DNA of 64,000 nucleotides from positions 402,221-466,220 of the forward strand of contig NZ_JAJDOP010000005.1 of NCBI RefSeq assembly GCF_020595095.1, written 5' to 3'. The notes beneath the pieces were generated by a model, which did no database searches, was not told the DNA's origin, and was given only the letters and a program-made list of their open reading frames with translations. The first letter of the stretch is position 1, and each line of letters opens with the position of its first letter. The translations under genes were made by a program, and so were the position numbers. The stretch is from Microvirga rosea. Its GTDB lineage: Bacteria > Pseudomonadota > Alphaproteobacteria > Rhizobiales > Beijerinckiaceae. Of the stretch, positions 38,975-47,932 are shown one piece after another.

Positions 38975-39320
38975 CGTTTCCTCCGTCTTGTCTTCTCGCT
39001 CTAAGGTCGAGATTTACTTGGATCTGTGGCACCACAAGGGCTTCAGCAGCATCCTCCGCACGGAGGACCTCAAAAAGCACGATCAGACGTCTCTTTATGT
39101 TGAAGCGACTGACCTCTCTGCCTTGTTTTCAAGGACATACGTCACAAGCCGGAGAGCTTTTTTTTATGCAGCTTCCAGCACCAATTCCCCACGAAGTCCA
39201 TCATTCGAAAGGGAACTTGGCAAACGTTTGCCTAAACTGTCTATCATCCTTTAGACTATAGCCGCCGGGAGAGCATCTATAGGGCTCGACAGAATAGGGA
39301 AAATTGGCGAACAAGGTGGC
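38975..39320. other. Divergent promoter region of sugar operon and LacI-type regulator
   Basis: No gene is supported. The region contains the operator at 39219-39232 and, nearer the sugar operon, a weaker inverted repeat CCTTG-TTTT-CAAGG at 39121-39134. Confidence 0.55.
39219..39232. promoter_or_regulatory. Putative LacI-family operator
   Basis: GGCAAACGTTTGCC is a perfect 14-bp palindrome with the central CG step (AAACGTTT) typical of LacI/GalR-family operators. It lies 89 bases upstream of the regulator start and about 245 bases upstream of the binding-protein start, so autoregulation plus control of the divergent operon is likely. Confidence 0.75.
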
Positions 39321-40331
39321 ATGACAAAGCAACGATGGCTCGGGAAGGAGCCGGTTTCACTGGCAACGGTTGCCGCCCAGGCTGGCGTGTCCATCGCAAC
39401 AGTGTCGCGTATCGTGAACGGTGAAACCCGCCGAGCCTCTCCGGAAACCGTCGAGAGGGTGCAGAAGCTGATTTCGACCCTGGGCTACCGGCCCAATCAC
39501 GTCGGTCGAACCCTGCGTCGCCGAGAAAGCCGGATCGTTGCCATGCTGTCGCCTAATCTCGACAACCCTGCCATGGCGGGGATTGCAGCATCAGTGGAGA
39601 CGGCGCTGCGCTCCGCGGGTTATGTGATGATCCTGTGCGACACACATGACCGCGCGGATCTTCAGGACGAGTATCTGCACGCGATGCGATCGCAGGTGGT
39701 TCAGGGATATGTCGTCGTGAACGCGGTACAAAGTGATGGACTATCTGCCGCGGTAGCCCGGGGAGATCCCATCGTGTTCGTCGGCCGGCGCAATCCCGAT
39801 GGAGGTGGCTCTTTTGTCGGGATCGACAATTGGCGCGCCGGAATAGATGCGGCAGACCATCTGTGGTCGCGCGGGTTCAGGGAACTTGCAGTCACTTACC
39901 CCTTACAAGGCTCATCGGCAACGCGTGATAGGGTTGGCGGCTTCATTGCCAGACTTGAGCAACTTGGATTGACCCGGAATGCAGTAAGGCAGGCAGGGGC
40001 ATCAGGCCTTTCGCATCTGGAGGTCGGCTATGCGGCGGCCAAGAGCCTGGTTGATGGGCGACCATGGCCTCAGGCGCTATTCTGCCCAAGTGATCTCATG
40101 GCCTATGGGGCATATCGCTTGGCGTCCGAGCACCAGGTTCAGGTCCCAAAGGAATGCAGTATTATCGGCGTCGACGATAACACACTCAACGCCTGGATCG
40201 CACCCTGGCTGACATCGGTTCGCATCCCATATGGAGATTTTGGCGATCGAGTTGTGGAGCAATTGCAGGTCTTGTGGGCCGGGGAGCCGGGATCCGAACA
40301 ACTTCTGCCGCACGAACTCATCGTTCGCTAG
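39321..40331 (+). CDS. LacI-family transcriptional regulator
   Basis: The 336-residue protein has an N-terminal LacI helix-turn-helix and hinge (SLATVAAQAGVSIATVSRIVNGETRRASPETVERVQKLISTLGYRPN). A periplasmic-binding-protein-like effector domain follows (MLSPNLDNPAMAGIAASVE; ALFCPSDLMAYGAYRLA; IIGVDDNTLNAWIAPWLTSV). It is divergent from the sugar importer/GH31/uxuA operon, with a consensus LacI palindrome between them, so it is the likely repressor. The inducer is probably the transported sugar or a breakdown product. Confidence 0.95.
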   Translation: MTKQRWLGKEPVSLATVAAQAGVSIATVSRIVNGETRRASPETVERVQKLISTLGYRPNHVGRTLRRRESRIVAMLSPNLDNPAMAGIAASVETALRSAGYVMILCDTHDRADLQDEYLHAMRSQVVQGYVVVNAVQSDGLSAAVARGDPIVFVGRRNPDGGGSFVGIDNWRAGIDAADHLWSRGFRELAVTYPLQGSSATRDRVGGFIARLEQLGLTRNAVRQAGASGLSHLEVGYAAAKSLVDGRPWPQALFCPSDLMAYGAYRLASEHQVQVPKECSIIGVDDNTLNAWIAPWLTSVRIPYGDFGDRVVEQLQVLWAGEPGSEQLLPHELIVR

Positions 40332-40885
40332 CGAAGGCTGATAGTAAAGCGCTCTCCATACCTCGCCCTAACTTGGATTCGTCGAGGATTTCCAGCGAAC
40401 TCGCTCACGGCCCTGAATGGCGACACAGAATTTCGGCGGACCGTTTGGGCAGCCAGCGCCAGCGGGTTTCACCTGCACACGCTTTGGTCCTCAGCCAGAT
40501 CCGATTAATGGCGGGTGAGCCGACGTTGACGCTGGATGTGACGGTAAAACCGGCGTTCTGCTAAAGGTTACAAGCGTTGGCAATTGCTTCAGAAAGCCGC
40601 TGGAGCCATGTCAGGTGGTTGCGTTAAGATCGGTCCGGCTGGCAATCGTCTAGTGATGTTGACTCTCGCGTAGTCTTCTCTGTCCGATCCCAGGGAATGA
40701 CTGCTGGAGGTTGCGGCATTCACAGTGGATCGTCCACATCACGCCAATCCTTTGATCGTGGCGGAGATATCCAGAGCAGGATTGTCAAGCCCTTGAAATG
40801 GCAGCATTTCTGAGGCTGCTCCACCTCTGAGCGTGCCAAAGGCACATGCCGAATTCAATTGCCCAGCGCTTTGCGACATCTCCAG
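40332..40885. other. Spacer without recognised features
   Basis: There are short open frames only (40274-40564 plus, 40785-41015 minus), without ribosome sites or known motifs. It separates the LacI gene from the converging peptide-importer operon. I see no strong terminator and no IS ends. Confidence 0.45.
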
Positions 40886-41872
40886 TCAAGCTGCCAATGG
40901 AGCAGGTGCGCGGACAAGGCATGCCACATGAGCACCACACGCCACAGGCTGCAGCGATGGGCGAATGGTGCGGCATGGATCGATCCGAATCGGACACCGG
41001 CCGACAAACGGGCACCCGACCGGCGGATTGAGGGGACTTGGGAGATCTCCCTTAAGGATGATGCGCTCCCGCGAGCGCTGAGCTTGTGGATCCGGCAGTG
41101 GTATCGCCGAGATCAGCGCCTGCGTGTAAGGGTGCACAGGTGCATCGAACAACGTCTCGGTCTTACCCTGTTCAACCACCGTCCCAAGATACATGACGAC
41201 GACCTCGTCGGCCAAATGCCGTACCACCGACAAGTCATGAGAGATGAACAGATAGGAAAGGCCAAGCTCCTTCTGCAACTCCATGAGAAGATTGAGGATC
41301 TGGGAGCGGATCGAAACGTCGAGCGCCGAAACCGGCTCGTCAAGGATGAGGAGCTTCGGCGACAGCGCAAGGGCTCTGGCGATCACCACGCGCTGACGCT
41401 GGCCGCCGGACAGCGCGTTGGGCGTCCGCTCCGCATAGGTCGCGGGCAATCCGACACGATCGAGGAGCTCACCGACACGCCGCCGTCTTTCGTCCCTGGA
41501 CCAGCCCTGAATGGCAAGCGGTTCGCTGATGCTGTCACCGATCGTCATCTTCGGATTGAGCGCCGCACTCGGGTCCTGGAAGACGATCTGAATATCGGTC
41601 GCAAGGTCACGGCGAGCACGTTTGCCCAGGTGGGAGATCTCAAGCCCGTTGAACGCGATCGATCCTGAGGTGACCTGTTCAAGGCCAATGATGCCGTACG
41701 CAGTCGTCGACTTCCCGCAACCGCTCTCGCCCACCAGCGCGACTGTACGGCCGACTGGAATATCGAAGGAGATGCCATCGACAGCTTTGACCACGCCGCC
41801 GTCGGACCCGCGGACGGGGAAGTGAATCCTGAGGTCGCGCACGCCAAGGAGAGGTGAAGCCGGTTCGGTCAT
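40886..41872 (-). CDS. Peptide ABC importer ATP-binding subunit (DppF/OppF type)
   Basis: I start at MTEPASPLLGVRDLRIHF, whose ATG overlaps the stop of the upstream DppD-type gene (ATGA), giving 328 residues. Walker A is GESGCGKSTT, the signature ALSGGQRQRVVIARAL and Walker B LLILDEPVSALDVSIRSQ. The C-terminal oligopeptide-transporter motif has the cysteine pattern GCPFVGRCPIRIDPC, which suggests an iron-sulfur site as in related ATPases. It is the last gene of the GGT-containing operon and pairs with the DppD-type subunit. Confidence 0.94.
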   Translation of the reverse strand: MTEPASPLLGVRDLRIHFPVRGSDGGVVKAVDGISFDIPVGRTVALVGESGCGKSTTAYGIIGLEQVTSGSIAFNGLEISHLGKRARRDLATDIQIVFQDPSAALNPKMTIGDSISEPLAIQGWSRDERRRRVGELLDRVGLPATYAERTPNALSGGQRQRVVIARALALSPKLLILDEPVSALDVSIRSQILNLLMELQKELGLSYLFISHDLSVVRHLADEVVVMYLGTVVEQGKTETLFDAPVHPYTQALISAIPLPDPQAQRSRERIILKGDLPSPLNPPVGCPFVGRCPIRIDPCRTIRPSLQPVACGAHVACLVRAPAPLAA

Positions 41873-42870
41873 GCAAGCTCCATCAGGCGGTCCGTATGCC
41901 AACAGGCAGCGTCATGTCCGGCCGCATCGACCGGCGCCAGAGGCGGACGCTGCGCACAAAGATCCGTCGCCAGGGGGCAGCGGCTGCGAAACCGGCAGCC
42001 CTGTGGCCACTGGTCGACACTCGGAACGACGCCCTCGATCGTCCGAAGCACACTTTTGCGATGCCCGTCCAGGCGCGGCACCGTGGCCAGCAAGAGGTGG
42101 GTGTAGGGATGGGCCGGAGCTGCAAAGATGGTCTCGACAGGCCCCTGCTCGACCACCCTGCCGCCATACATCACGGCGACGTCGTCAGCCATCTCGGCCA
42201 CGACGCCCATGTCATGCGTGATGATGATGATGGACGTGGCGACCTCATCACGCAAACGTTTCATCAGATCGAGAATCTGCGCCTGGATGGTCACGTCGAG
42301 CGCAGTCGTCGGTTCGTCGGCAATCAGAAGGCGCGGACGGCAGATCAGCGCCGCCGCGATCATGACGCGCTGGCACATGCCGCCGGAGAGTTCAAACGGA
42401 TATTGCTTGGCCCGCTTTTGAGGATCCGGAATGCCAACGCTCGAGAGCATCGCAATCGCCTCACGCTGCGCTTCTGCATGGGACAGGCCGCGATGAAGGC
42501 GAAGCGCCTCCTCCACCTGCAGTCCCACGCGCATCAACGGATTTAAGGACGCGATCGGTTCCTGGAAAATGATCGAGGCCTTATTGCCCCTTATGTCTTC
42601 CAGATCCTTCTCGGGCAGATGCGCGAGATCGATCCCGCCCAGTTCGACCCGGCCATCGACAATTCTGGCGGCCTTCGGCAGGAGCCGGAGAATCGACAGG
42701 GCGGTTAGGCTCTTTCCGCAGCCGCTCTCGCCAACGATGGCGAGAATGCGCCCCCTATGCGCTGAAAACGAGACACCATCGACGACATCGATGCCATCAA
42801 TCTGGATCCGCAGATCCTTAATTGCGAGGACCGGCTCGTCGTGTCCCTGCTGCCCGCCTTCAGTGACCAT
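41869..42870 (-). CDS. Peptide ABC importer ATP-binding subunit (DppD/OppD type)
   Basis: The start MVTEGGQQGHDEPVLAIKDLRI at 42870 overlaps the end of the gamma-glutamyltransferase gene by 11 bases; an upstream TTG at 42885 is less likely. It has Walker A GESGCGKS, signature ELSGGMCQRVMIAAAL (Cys in place of the more usual Arg) and Walker B LLIADEPTTALDVTIQAQ. The C-terminal QGCRFRSRCPLATDLC cysteine cluster is present. It is the second ATPase of a heterodimeric pair with the next gene. Confidence 0.94.
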   Translation of the reverse strand: MVTEGGQQGHDEPVLAIKDLRIQIDGIDVVDGVSFSAHRGRILAIVGESGCGKSLTALSILRLLPKAARIVDGRVELGGIDLAHLPEKDLEDIRGNKASIIFQEPIASLNPLMRVGLQVEEALRLHRGLSHAEAQREAIAMLSSVGIPDPQKRAKQYPFELSGGMCQRVMIAAALICRPRLLIADEPTTALDVTIQAQILDLMKRLRDEVATSIIIITHDMGVVAEMADDVAVMYGGRVVEQGPVETIFAAPAHPYTHLLLATVPRLDGHRKSVLRTIEGVVPSVDQWPQGCRFRSRCPLATDLCAQRPPLAPVDAAGHDAACWHTDRLMELA

Positions 42871-44416
42871 CTGCGAGGGTTCCAATCGCGACCGCAGCCC
42901 AAGGGCTGGTGGGATGGGCCATGCCGATGTTTTCCGCCCCAGTCCGCATGACGGCGGACGGAATCGCGAAATTTACCGGATAAAGCGTATCTTCGACGAT
43001 CTCGACCGGGTACCGCATCCCGACGGTCGCCGAGACGGCCGGATCCGCCTTTGCATCAATGCGAATCGTCGGCGTGCTCGCGTCGATGCGCGGCACGTGA
43101 AAGGCCTCCTCCAGGGAGAGACCGCGATCCGCAATATAGGAGATGATCTGCAGCACCGTCGGAAAGATCGTTCGTCCGCCAGCGGCCCCGATGGCCAGCA
43201 TTGGGCTGCCGCCCTTCTTGACGATCAAGGGACACATGTTGGCTAGTGGCTTAACGCCTCCCTTGATGGAGTTCGGCTGGTTTGGACGTGGGTCAAACCA
43301 CATGACGCCGTTGTTCATCAGGATGCCGGCCTTGGGCAGAACGACCTTGGAGCCGAACCGCGACAAGAGCGTGTTGGTAAGCGACACCATCGTGCCGGTA
43401 GAATCCACAACACTGAGGTGAGTGGTGCAACCTGCCTCCCGTGTTGCGGCATGCCCCATCATCGTCAGGCGTTTCTCATAAGCGTCGCGGATCACCGTGG
43501 CATAGGCGAGAGCCGCATCCGCCATGGCTACGTCTGCCGAAACGTCGTAGGCCTCAAGCTGGGTGCAAGCGTCGACGAAGGTTGGACCTCCGCTCAAGCC
43601 TGGAATCGCGTTGATCTCGAGGTCGCGGTAAGCGGCAATGAGAGGCTCGCGCCATTGCGGCCGATAGGCAGCAAGATCGCTCCCATCGATCCGGGAGCCG
43701 CCCGCCCGGAGGTCCTCGACCAGAACCCGCGCCGTCTCGCCTTCGTAGAAGTCGCGTGCGCCTGCTGCGGCAAGCCGCCTGAGGAGCTTTGCCTTGTTGG
43801 GCATGGGTCGATACTGGGCGCCATCCCGGTCGCCGGCCCGCGGGGCTCGGCCGTTATCGAGAAAGATTTCTGCAGTCGCCGGATGTTTCGACAGCGCAGC
43901 AGCCTCGACCGCCAAGCACAGTGAGGTGAACCAATCCACCTCAAGGCCCCGTTCCGCATGCTCGATGGCCGGTTGGAGCGCATCGGCCCAGGAGATCGTA
44001 CCGAAGCGTGCGAGGGCTTCGGCAAAGCCGGCGACCGCCCCAGGGACGCAGATGGAGCTATAGCCCGAAATATTGCGATCACCTTCGACGGACGGCCAGT
44101 CGAACCAGTTTCCGGTCTTTGCGCCTGCGAGCGGATAGTCGGCAGGATCCAGGCCCTGCGGGGACGTAACGTTGAAATCGAGCGTGTTTACGGCACCGGT
44201 CATGCCGTCCGCATGGAGGAGGAACCCACCACCTCCGACGCCGGAGAGCCACGGTTCCACTACGCTGAGGACGAGCGCCGTCACGATGGCGGCGTCCATT
44301 GCATTGCCTCCATTTGCCAAGACTGCGGCGCCCGCTTCCGCAGCGTGGCGATTCTGTGCCGCGACGAGGCCGTAACGGGAGCGTACTTCCGGCTTGCGAA
44401 GCGTGAAGGTCTGCAT
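42860..44416 (-). CDS. ggt: Gamma-glutamyltransferase family protein
   Basis: I start at MQTFTLRKPEVRSRYGLVAAQ, whose ATG overlaps the TGA of the upstream deacetylase gene; the 66 upstream codons of the open frame are cysteine-rich shadow. At 518 residues it fits the family. The autoprocessing/nucleophile threonine is in EAGCTTHLSVVDSTGTMVSLT. The oxyanion segment is GVKPLANMCPLIV and the glycine-rich part is AIGAAGGRTIFPTVLQI. No signal peptide is visible, so it probably acts in the cytoplasm on an imported gamma-glutamyl compound. It is embedded in a peptide-importer operon. Confidence 0.93.
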   Translation of the reverse strand: MQTFTLRKPEVRSRYGLVAAQNRHAAEAGAAVLANGGNAMDAAIVTALVLSVVEPWLSGVGGGGFLLHADGMTGAVNTLDFNVTSPQGLDPADYPLAGAKTGNWFDWPSVEGDRNISGYSSICVPGAVAGFAEALARFGTISWADALQPAIEHAERGLEVDWFTSLCLAVEAAALSKHPATAEIFLDNGRAPRAGDRDGAQYRPMPNKAKLLRRLAAAGARDFYEGETARVLVEDLRAGGSRIDGSDLAAYRPQWREPLIAAYRDLEINAIPGLSGGPTFVDACTQLEAYDVSADVAMADAALAYATVIRDAYEKRLTMMGHAATREAGCTTHLSVVDSTGTMVSLTNTLLSRFGSKVVLPKAGILMNNGVMWFDPRPNQPNSIKGGVKPLANMCPLIVKKGGSPMLAIGAAGGRTIFPTVLQIISYIADRGLSLEEAFHVPRIDASTPTIRIDAKADPAVSATVGMRYPVEIVEDTLYPVNFAIPSAVMRTGAENIGMAHPTSPWAAVAIGTLADGH

Positions 44417-45324
44417 CAGCGTACCCTTCCGAAACGGGCCTCGGCAATGAGCTGTGGGGCGCTCACAGGAACCTTGTGCCGGTCCGCATTGGCAGAGGCT
44501 GCATGATGGGCAGCAACTTCTCCCACCGTTGCAATCCAGGCTCCCGGCTCGGCCGTTACGCGCTCGAGCAGCCGCTCGAGCATCAGGATGCGATGAGCGC
44601 GGCCTGAGATCCAATCGTGGATGGTGAGCATCAGGAGGCCGCCTTCCTTATGGAGCATCGTCCATTCATCCAACCAGCTGTCCAGAATCGGCCCGGTCGC
44701 CGATGGCGGCCAGGAATCCGCTCCGCCGCCCACGAATTTGAAATAGACGGCGTCATCGATCGCCCACTGGACCGGCACTTCGGTCACACCGTCGATCGTG
44801 TAGGGATGATCGAAGCCGGAAAGGGAACTGTCGTACAGGCCGCGCTTCTTCAGCTCGCCCAGCATATGCGGGGTCATTTCCCATGCTGGGGATCGGAAAC
44901 CCTTTGGCACAATTCCAACCTGCGCACGAAAGACCTCGAGCGAGGCCTCAAGCGCACCGGTGAACTCCTCGTCTGACACCTGCGTGACGATCTCGTGGAA
45001 ATAGCCGTGAAGGCCGATCTCGTGTCCGCGCTCGACGAAAGCCGGAAGGAGATCTGGATGGTTCTTTGCCACCACCCCGGGAACATAGAAACTGCCCTTG
45101 ATGCCGAACCGGTCCAGGAGATCGAGGATACGCCAGATGCCGACCCGCGGGCCGAACAATCGCTGCTCCATCTGTCCGAGGAAGCGGGACGTGGTCTCGC
45201 CTTTCAGGTTCCAGAGGAGAGGAGCTTCTGCGTCAACATCGACCGTGAAGCAGAACGCGCTTGTCTTGTTCTCGGGCCATTCATAGGGCTTGCCGGGAAT
45301 TGGGTTCGCAGTCATATCATTCAT
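44416..45324 (-). CDS. Polysaccharide deacetylase (NodB-fold) family hydrolase
   Basis: The 302-residue NodB-fold protein has metal-site segments FTVDVDAEAP (Asp) and GHEIGLHGYFHE (two His), plus RSPAWEMTPHMLGELKKRG. This pattern resembles the PuuE/HpPgdA-like branch, whose members act on cyclic imides or ureides rather than chitin. No signal peptide is seen, which fits a cytoplasmic catabolic enzyme better than a wall deacetylase. The gene overlaps the SDR stop (ATGA) and the ggt start, so it is translationally coupled to both. The substrate is inferred only from context. Confidence 0.88.
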   Translation of the reverse strand: MNDMTANPIPGKPYEWPENKTSAFCFTVDVDAEAPLLWNLKGETTSRFLGQMEQRLFGPRVGIWRILDLLDRFGIKGSFYVPGVVAKNHPDLLPAFVERGHEIGLHGYFHEIVTQVSDEEFTGALEASLEVFRAQVGIVPKGFRSPAWEMTPHMLGELKKRGLYDSSLSGFDHPYTIDGVTEVPVQWAIDDAVYFKFVGGGADSWPPSATGPILDSWLDEWTMLHKEGGLLMLTIHDWISGRAHRILMLERLLERVTAEPGAWIATVGEVAAHHAASANADRHKVPVSAPQLIAEARFGRVR

Positions 45325-46112
45325 AAGGGATGTTTCTTCGCTTGATGGACGGCGAGAGACCCGATCGAATTGCCGCCATCGATGGTCAGGGTGGCTCCGG
45401 TTACATAAGCGGACGCATCGCTCGCAAGATAAAGCAGCCCGTTAGCCACATCCGCCGGCGATGATGGCCGGCCCAGAGGAATAGCCGCAATGGTATTGCT
45501 GATGTGTTCGTCCGTCAGGGAACTTACCGAGCTGCCGGCCGCGAAGCCAGGCTCCAGGGCATTCACGCGAATGCCGAACTCCGCAAGCTCGATGGCGAAG
45601 CCCTTGGTCAAACGATCGAGGGCGGTCTTGGAGGTGCAGTAAGGTACGACCGTGCGCCGCATCTTGCGCGAAGCGCCGGAGGAAATGTTGATAACCGAGC
45701 CCTTGACGCCCGTTTCTATCATCTGACGTGCAATCCCGCGTGTCAGGATGAAGGGAGCTCGGAGGTTCACTGAGAAGATCCTGTCGAACTCTTCGGTTGG
45801 AATGTCGAGCAGGAAGCCGCTCGGGTAGATGCCGGCGTTGTTGACGAGAACGTCGGCAGCACCCCAACGACCGGCAATTTCGCTGATGAGTCCGTCGATC
45901 GAACGCTCCTCGGTCAGGTCCGCCGCGTAGGAAAAGCCGTCGGGGCCAAGGGCAACGCTTCCGGCATGGGCATCGAGTGCGTCAGCCTGTGCGTCCGTGA
46001 GGCATAGGCTTGCACCGGCCGCGACGAATGCGTCGACGATCCAACGTCCGACGACGCCGCAGGCCCCTGTGACGACCACTCGTTTTCCGGAAAGATCGGA
46101 GAAGAAATCCAT
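45321..46112 (-). CDS. SDR-family oxidoreductase
   Basis: I start at MDFFSDLSGKRVVVTGACGVVGR; the 61 upstream codons of the frame are shadow of the permease gene. This gives 263 residues. The cofactor-binding TGACGVVG (a variant of TGxxxGxG), VLVNNAGIYPSG, the INISSG serine and YCTSK Tyr-Lys pair are all present. The C-terminus has YVTGATLTIDGG. It sits 7 bases behind the DppC-type permease and overlaps the deacetylase start by 4 bases. A catabolic redox role on the imported compound is likely. Confidence 0.92.
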   Translation of the reverse strand: MDFFSDLSGKRVVVTGACGVVGRWIVDAFVAAGASLCLTDAQADALDAHAGSVALGPDGFSYAADLTEERSIDGLISEIAGRWGAADVLVNNAGIYPSGFLLDIPTEEFDRIFSVNLRAPFILTRGIARQMIETGVKGSVINISSGASRKMRRTVVPYCTSKTALDRLTKGFAIELAEFGIRVNALEPGFAAGSSVSSLTDEHISNTIAAIPLGRPSSPADVANGLLYLASDASAYVTGATLTIDGGNSIGSLAVHQAKKHPL

Positions 46113-46119
46113 TGCAACC

Positions 46120-46986
46120 TCAATGTGAGCGGGGATCGAAGCGATCGCGCAGGTCATCGCCGATGAGATTGACGGCGAGCACCAGCAGGAAGAGACAGAG
46201 ACCTGGGAAGGTGGCGATCCACCAGGCCGTTGCGAGATAATTCCGGCCCGAGCTGAGCATCGCTCCCCAGCTCGCGGTGGGCGGCTGGACGCCAAGGCCG
46301 AGGAACGACAGGCCGGCCTCGAACAGGACCATGAGGCCGAATTCCAGCGTTGCTACCACCGTCACCGCCCCAATGATGTTGGGCAGGATGTGACGAAGAA
46401 GGATTCGCGGCGCCGAGGCTCCCATAAAAGCGGCCAACCGCACGAACGGCATGTTGGCGACGCTCAGCGTCTGACCATAGGCAATCCGGGCATAGCGTGG
46501 CCAACGCGTCAGTGCGAGGACGACGATTACGTTCATCAGACCCGGACCGAGAACCGCAACCGTGATGATCGCAAGAAGGATCGCCGGAATGGACAGGAAC
46601 ACGTCTACGAGGCGCATGATGATCACCTCGACCAAGCCGCGAAGATAGCCTGCCAGCATCCCGACCAATACGCCGACCACGCCGGACAGAATGACCGACG
46701 AGAAGGCAACGAAGAGCGACACCCGCGCCCCATAGATGAGCCGTGAGAGCAGGTCGCGGCCGAGTTCGTCGCTGCCGAGCAGATAGTGAAAGCTGCGGGA
46801 TAGCGTTCCGGGGGACTTCATCCGGCCGAGGAGGTTCTGAGCATTGGGGTCGTAAGGTGCGATCAGCGGTGCGAAGATGGCAGCCAGAATGAAGGCGATG
46901 ATCAAAGCGATGGGGGCCCAGCGCGCGAGCGAAAGGCGCACACGGCTCTTCCGCCGCGGGGAAGCCGAAACCGCAGCGGACGTCAT
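46120..46986 (-). CDS. Peptide ABC importer permease, DppC type
   Basis: The 288-residue permease has the DppC layout. A cytoplasmic basic N-terminus and first helix (APIALIIAFILAAIFAPLI) precede LLGSDELGRDLLSRLIYGARVSLFVAF. The coupling loop is PFVRLAAFMGASAPRILLRHILPN, and it ends LRDRFDPRSH. It overlaps the DppB-type gene by 4 bases. Confidence 0.94.
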   Translation of the reverse strand: MTSAAVSASPRRKSRVRLSLARWAPIALIIAFILAAIFAPLIAPYDPNAQNLLGRMKSPGTLSRSFHYLLGSDELGRDLLSRLIYGARVSLFVAFSSVILSGVVGVLVGMLAGYLRGLVEVIIMRLVDVFLSIPAILLAIITVAVLGPGLMNVIVVLALTRWPRYARIAYGQTLSVANMPFVRLAAFMGASAPRILLRHILPNIIGAVTVVATLEFGLMVLFEAGLSFLGLGVQPPTASWGAMLSSGRNYLATAWWIATFPGLCLFLLVLAVNLIGDDLRDRFDPRSH

Positions 46987-47912
46987 CGGCGAGTTCCGTC
47001 GAGCCGGATGCGGGGATCGACTGCGCTGTAGAGCAAATCAGCAGCGAGATTGAGAGCAACCGTCACGAAGGCGCCTAGAATGACGATCCCCTGCACCACC
47101 AGAAAATCACGAGCGAGGATTGACTGCACGGTAACTTGACCGAGACCGGGCCAAGCGAAGACGGTCTCGACGATGACGGCGCCTGCCAGAAGATTGGAGA
47201 TTTCCAGGGCCGCGACGGTAATCACCGGAATGGAGGCATTGCGTGCCAGGTGGCGGCGCAGAAGCAACGTCATCGGCACACCGCGGGAGCGGGCCGTCCG
47301 GACATAATCCTTGGACAATTCGTCCAGCAGCGAGGTGCGGGTGATGCGCGCGAAGGTCGCCATGCTTAGAAGTCCGAGCGCAAGCGACGGCATGATCAGG
47401 TGTTCGATGCCGCCGGTCGACGATGGGGGGAGCCAGCCGAGCGTCACCGCGAAGATCATAATCAGGATGATGCCGCTCCAGAAGGTCGGCATGCTCTGGG
47501 CGGCCAGCACAATGCTTGCGAGAAGCCGTGACGCCGGGTGATCGCGATAAAGAGCGAGGACAACGCCGACCGGGATTCCCAGGCCGCACGCGACCAATAG
47601 GGCGCCGCCGGCCAGCTGTAGAGTGTAGGGCAGGCGTGAGGCTATGATATCCCAGACCGGGATGTTCTGAATAACGGAGCGACCCAGGTCGAAGCTGGCG
47701 ATCTGCTTCAGGAAGGCCAGGTATTGCACGAAGAGCGGGCGGTCGAATCCGAGCGCCGCGCGCATCGCATCGATGTCCGCCTGGGTCGCAGTTTCAGGAA
47801 CGAGCAGGTAGGTTGGATCACCCGTGAGCCGCTGAAGGAAGAAGATCAGCGTCACGACACCGAAAACGGTGCCGATGACCTGCCCGATCCGCCGGAGGAA
47901 AAAGCGTCGCAT
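46983..47912 (-). CDS. Peptide ABC importer permease, DppB type
   Basis: The 309-residue permease starts MRRFFLRRIGQVIGTVFGVVTLIFFLQRLTGDPTYLLVPE and has the coupling motif DYVRTARSRGVPMTLLLRRHLARN. It ends with AVDPRIRLDG. It starts 20 bases after the substrate-binding protein stop and is the third gene of the operon that begins with the GntR-type regulator. Confidence 0.94.
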   Translation of the reverse strand: MRRFFLRRIGQVIGTVFGVVTLIFFLQRLTGDPTYLLVPETATQADIDAMRAALGFDRPLFVQYLAFLKQIASFDLGRSVIQNIPVWDIIASRLPYTLQLAGGALLVACGLGIPVGVVLALYRDHPASRLLASIVLAAQSMPTFWSGIILIMIFAVTLGWLPPSSTGGIEHLIMPSLALGLLSMATFARITRTSLLDELSKDYVRTARSRGVPMTLLLRRHLARNASIPVITVAALEISNLLAGAVIVETVFAWPGLGQVTVQSILARDFLVVQGIVILGAFVTVALNLAADLLYSAVDPRIRLDGTRR

Positions 47913-47932
47913 GAATGATCCGTCGAGTCCGT

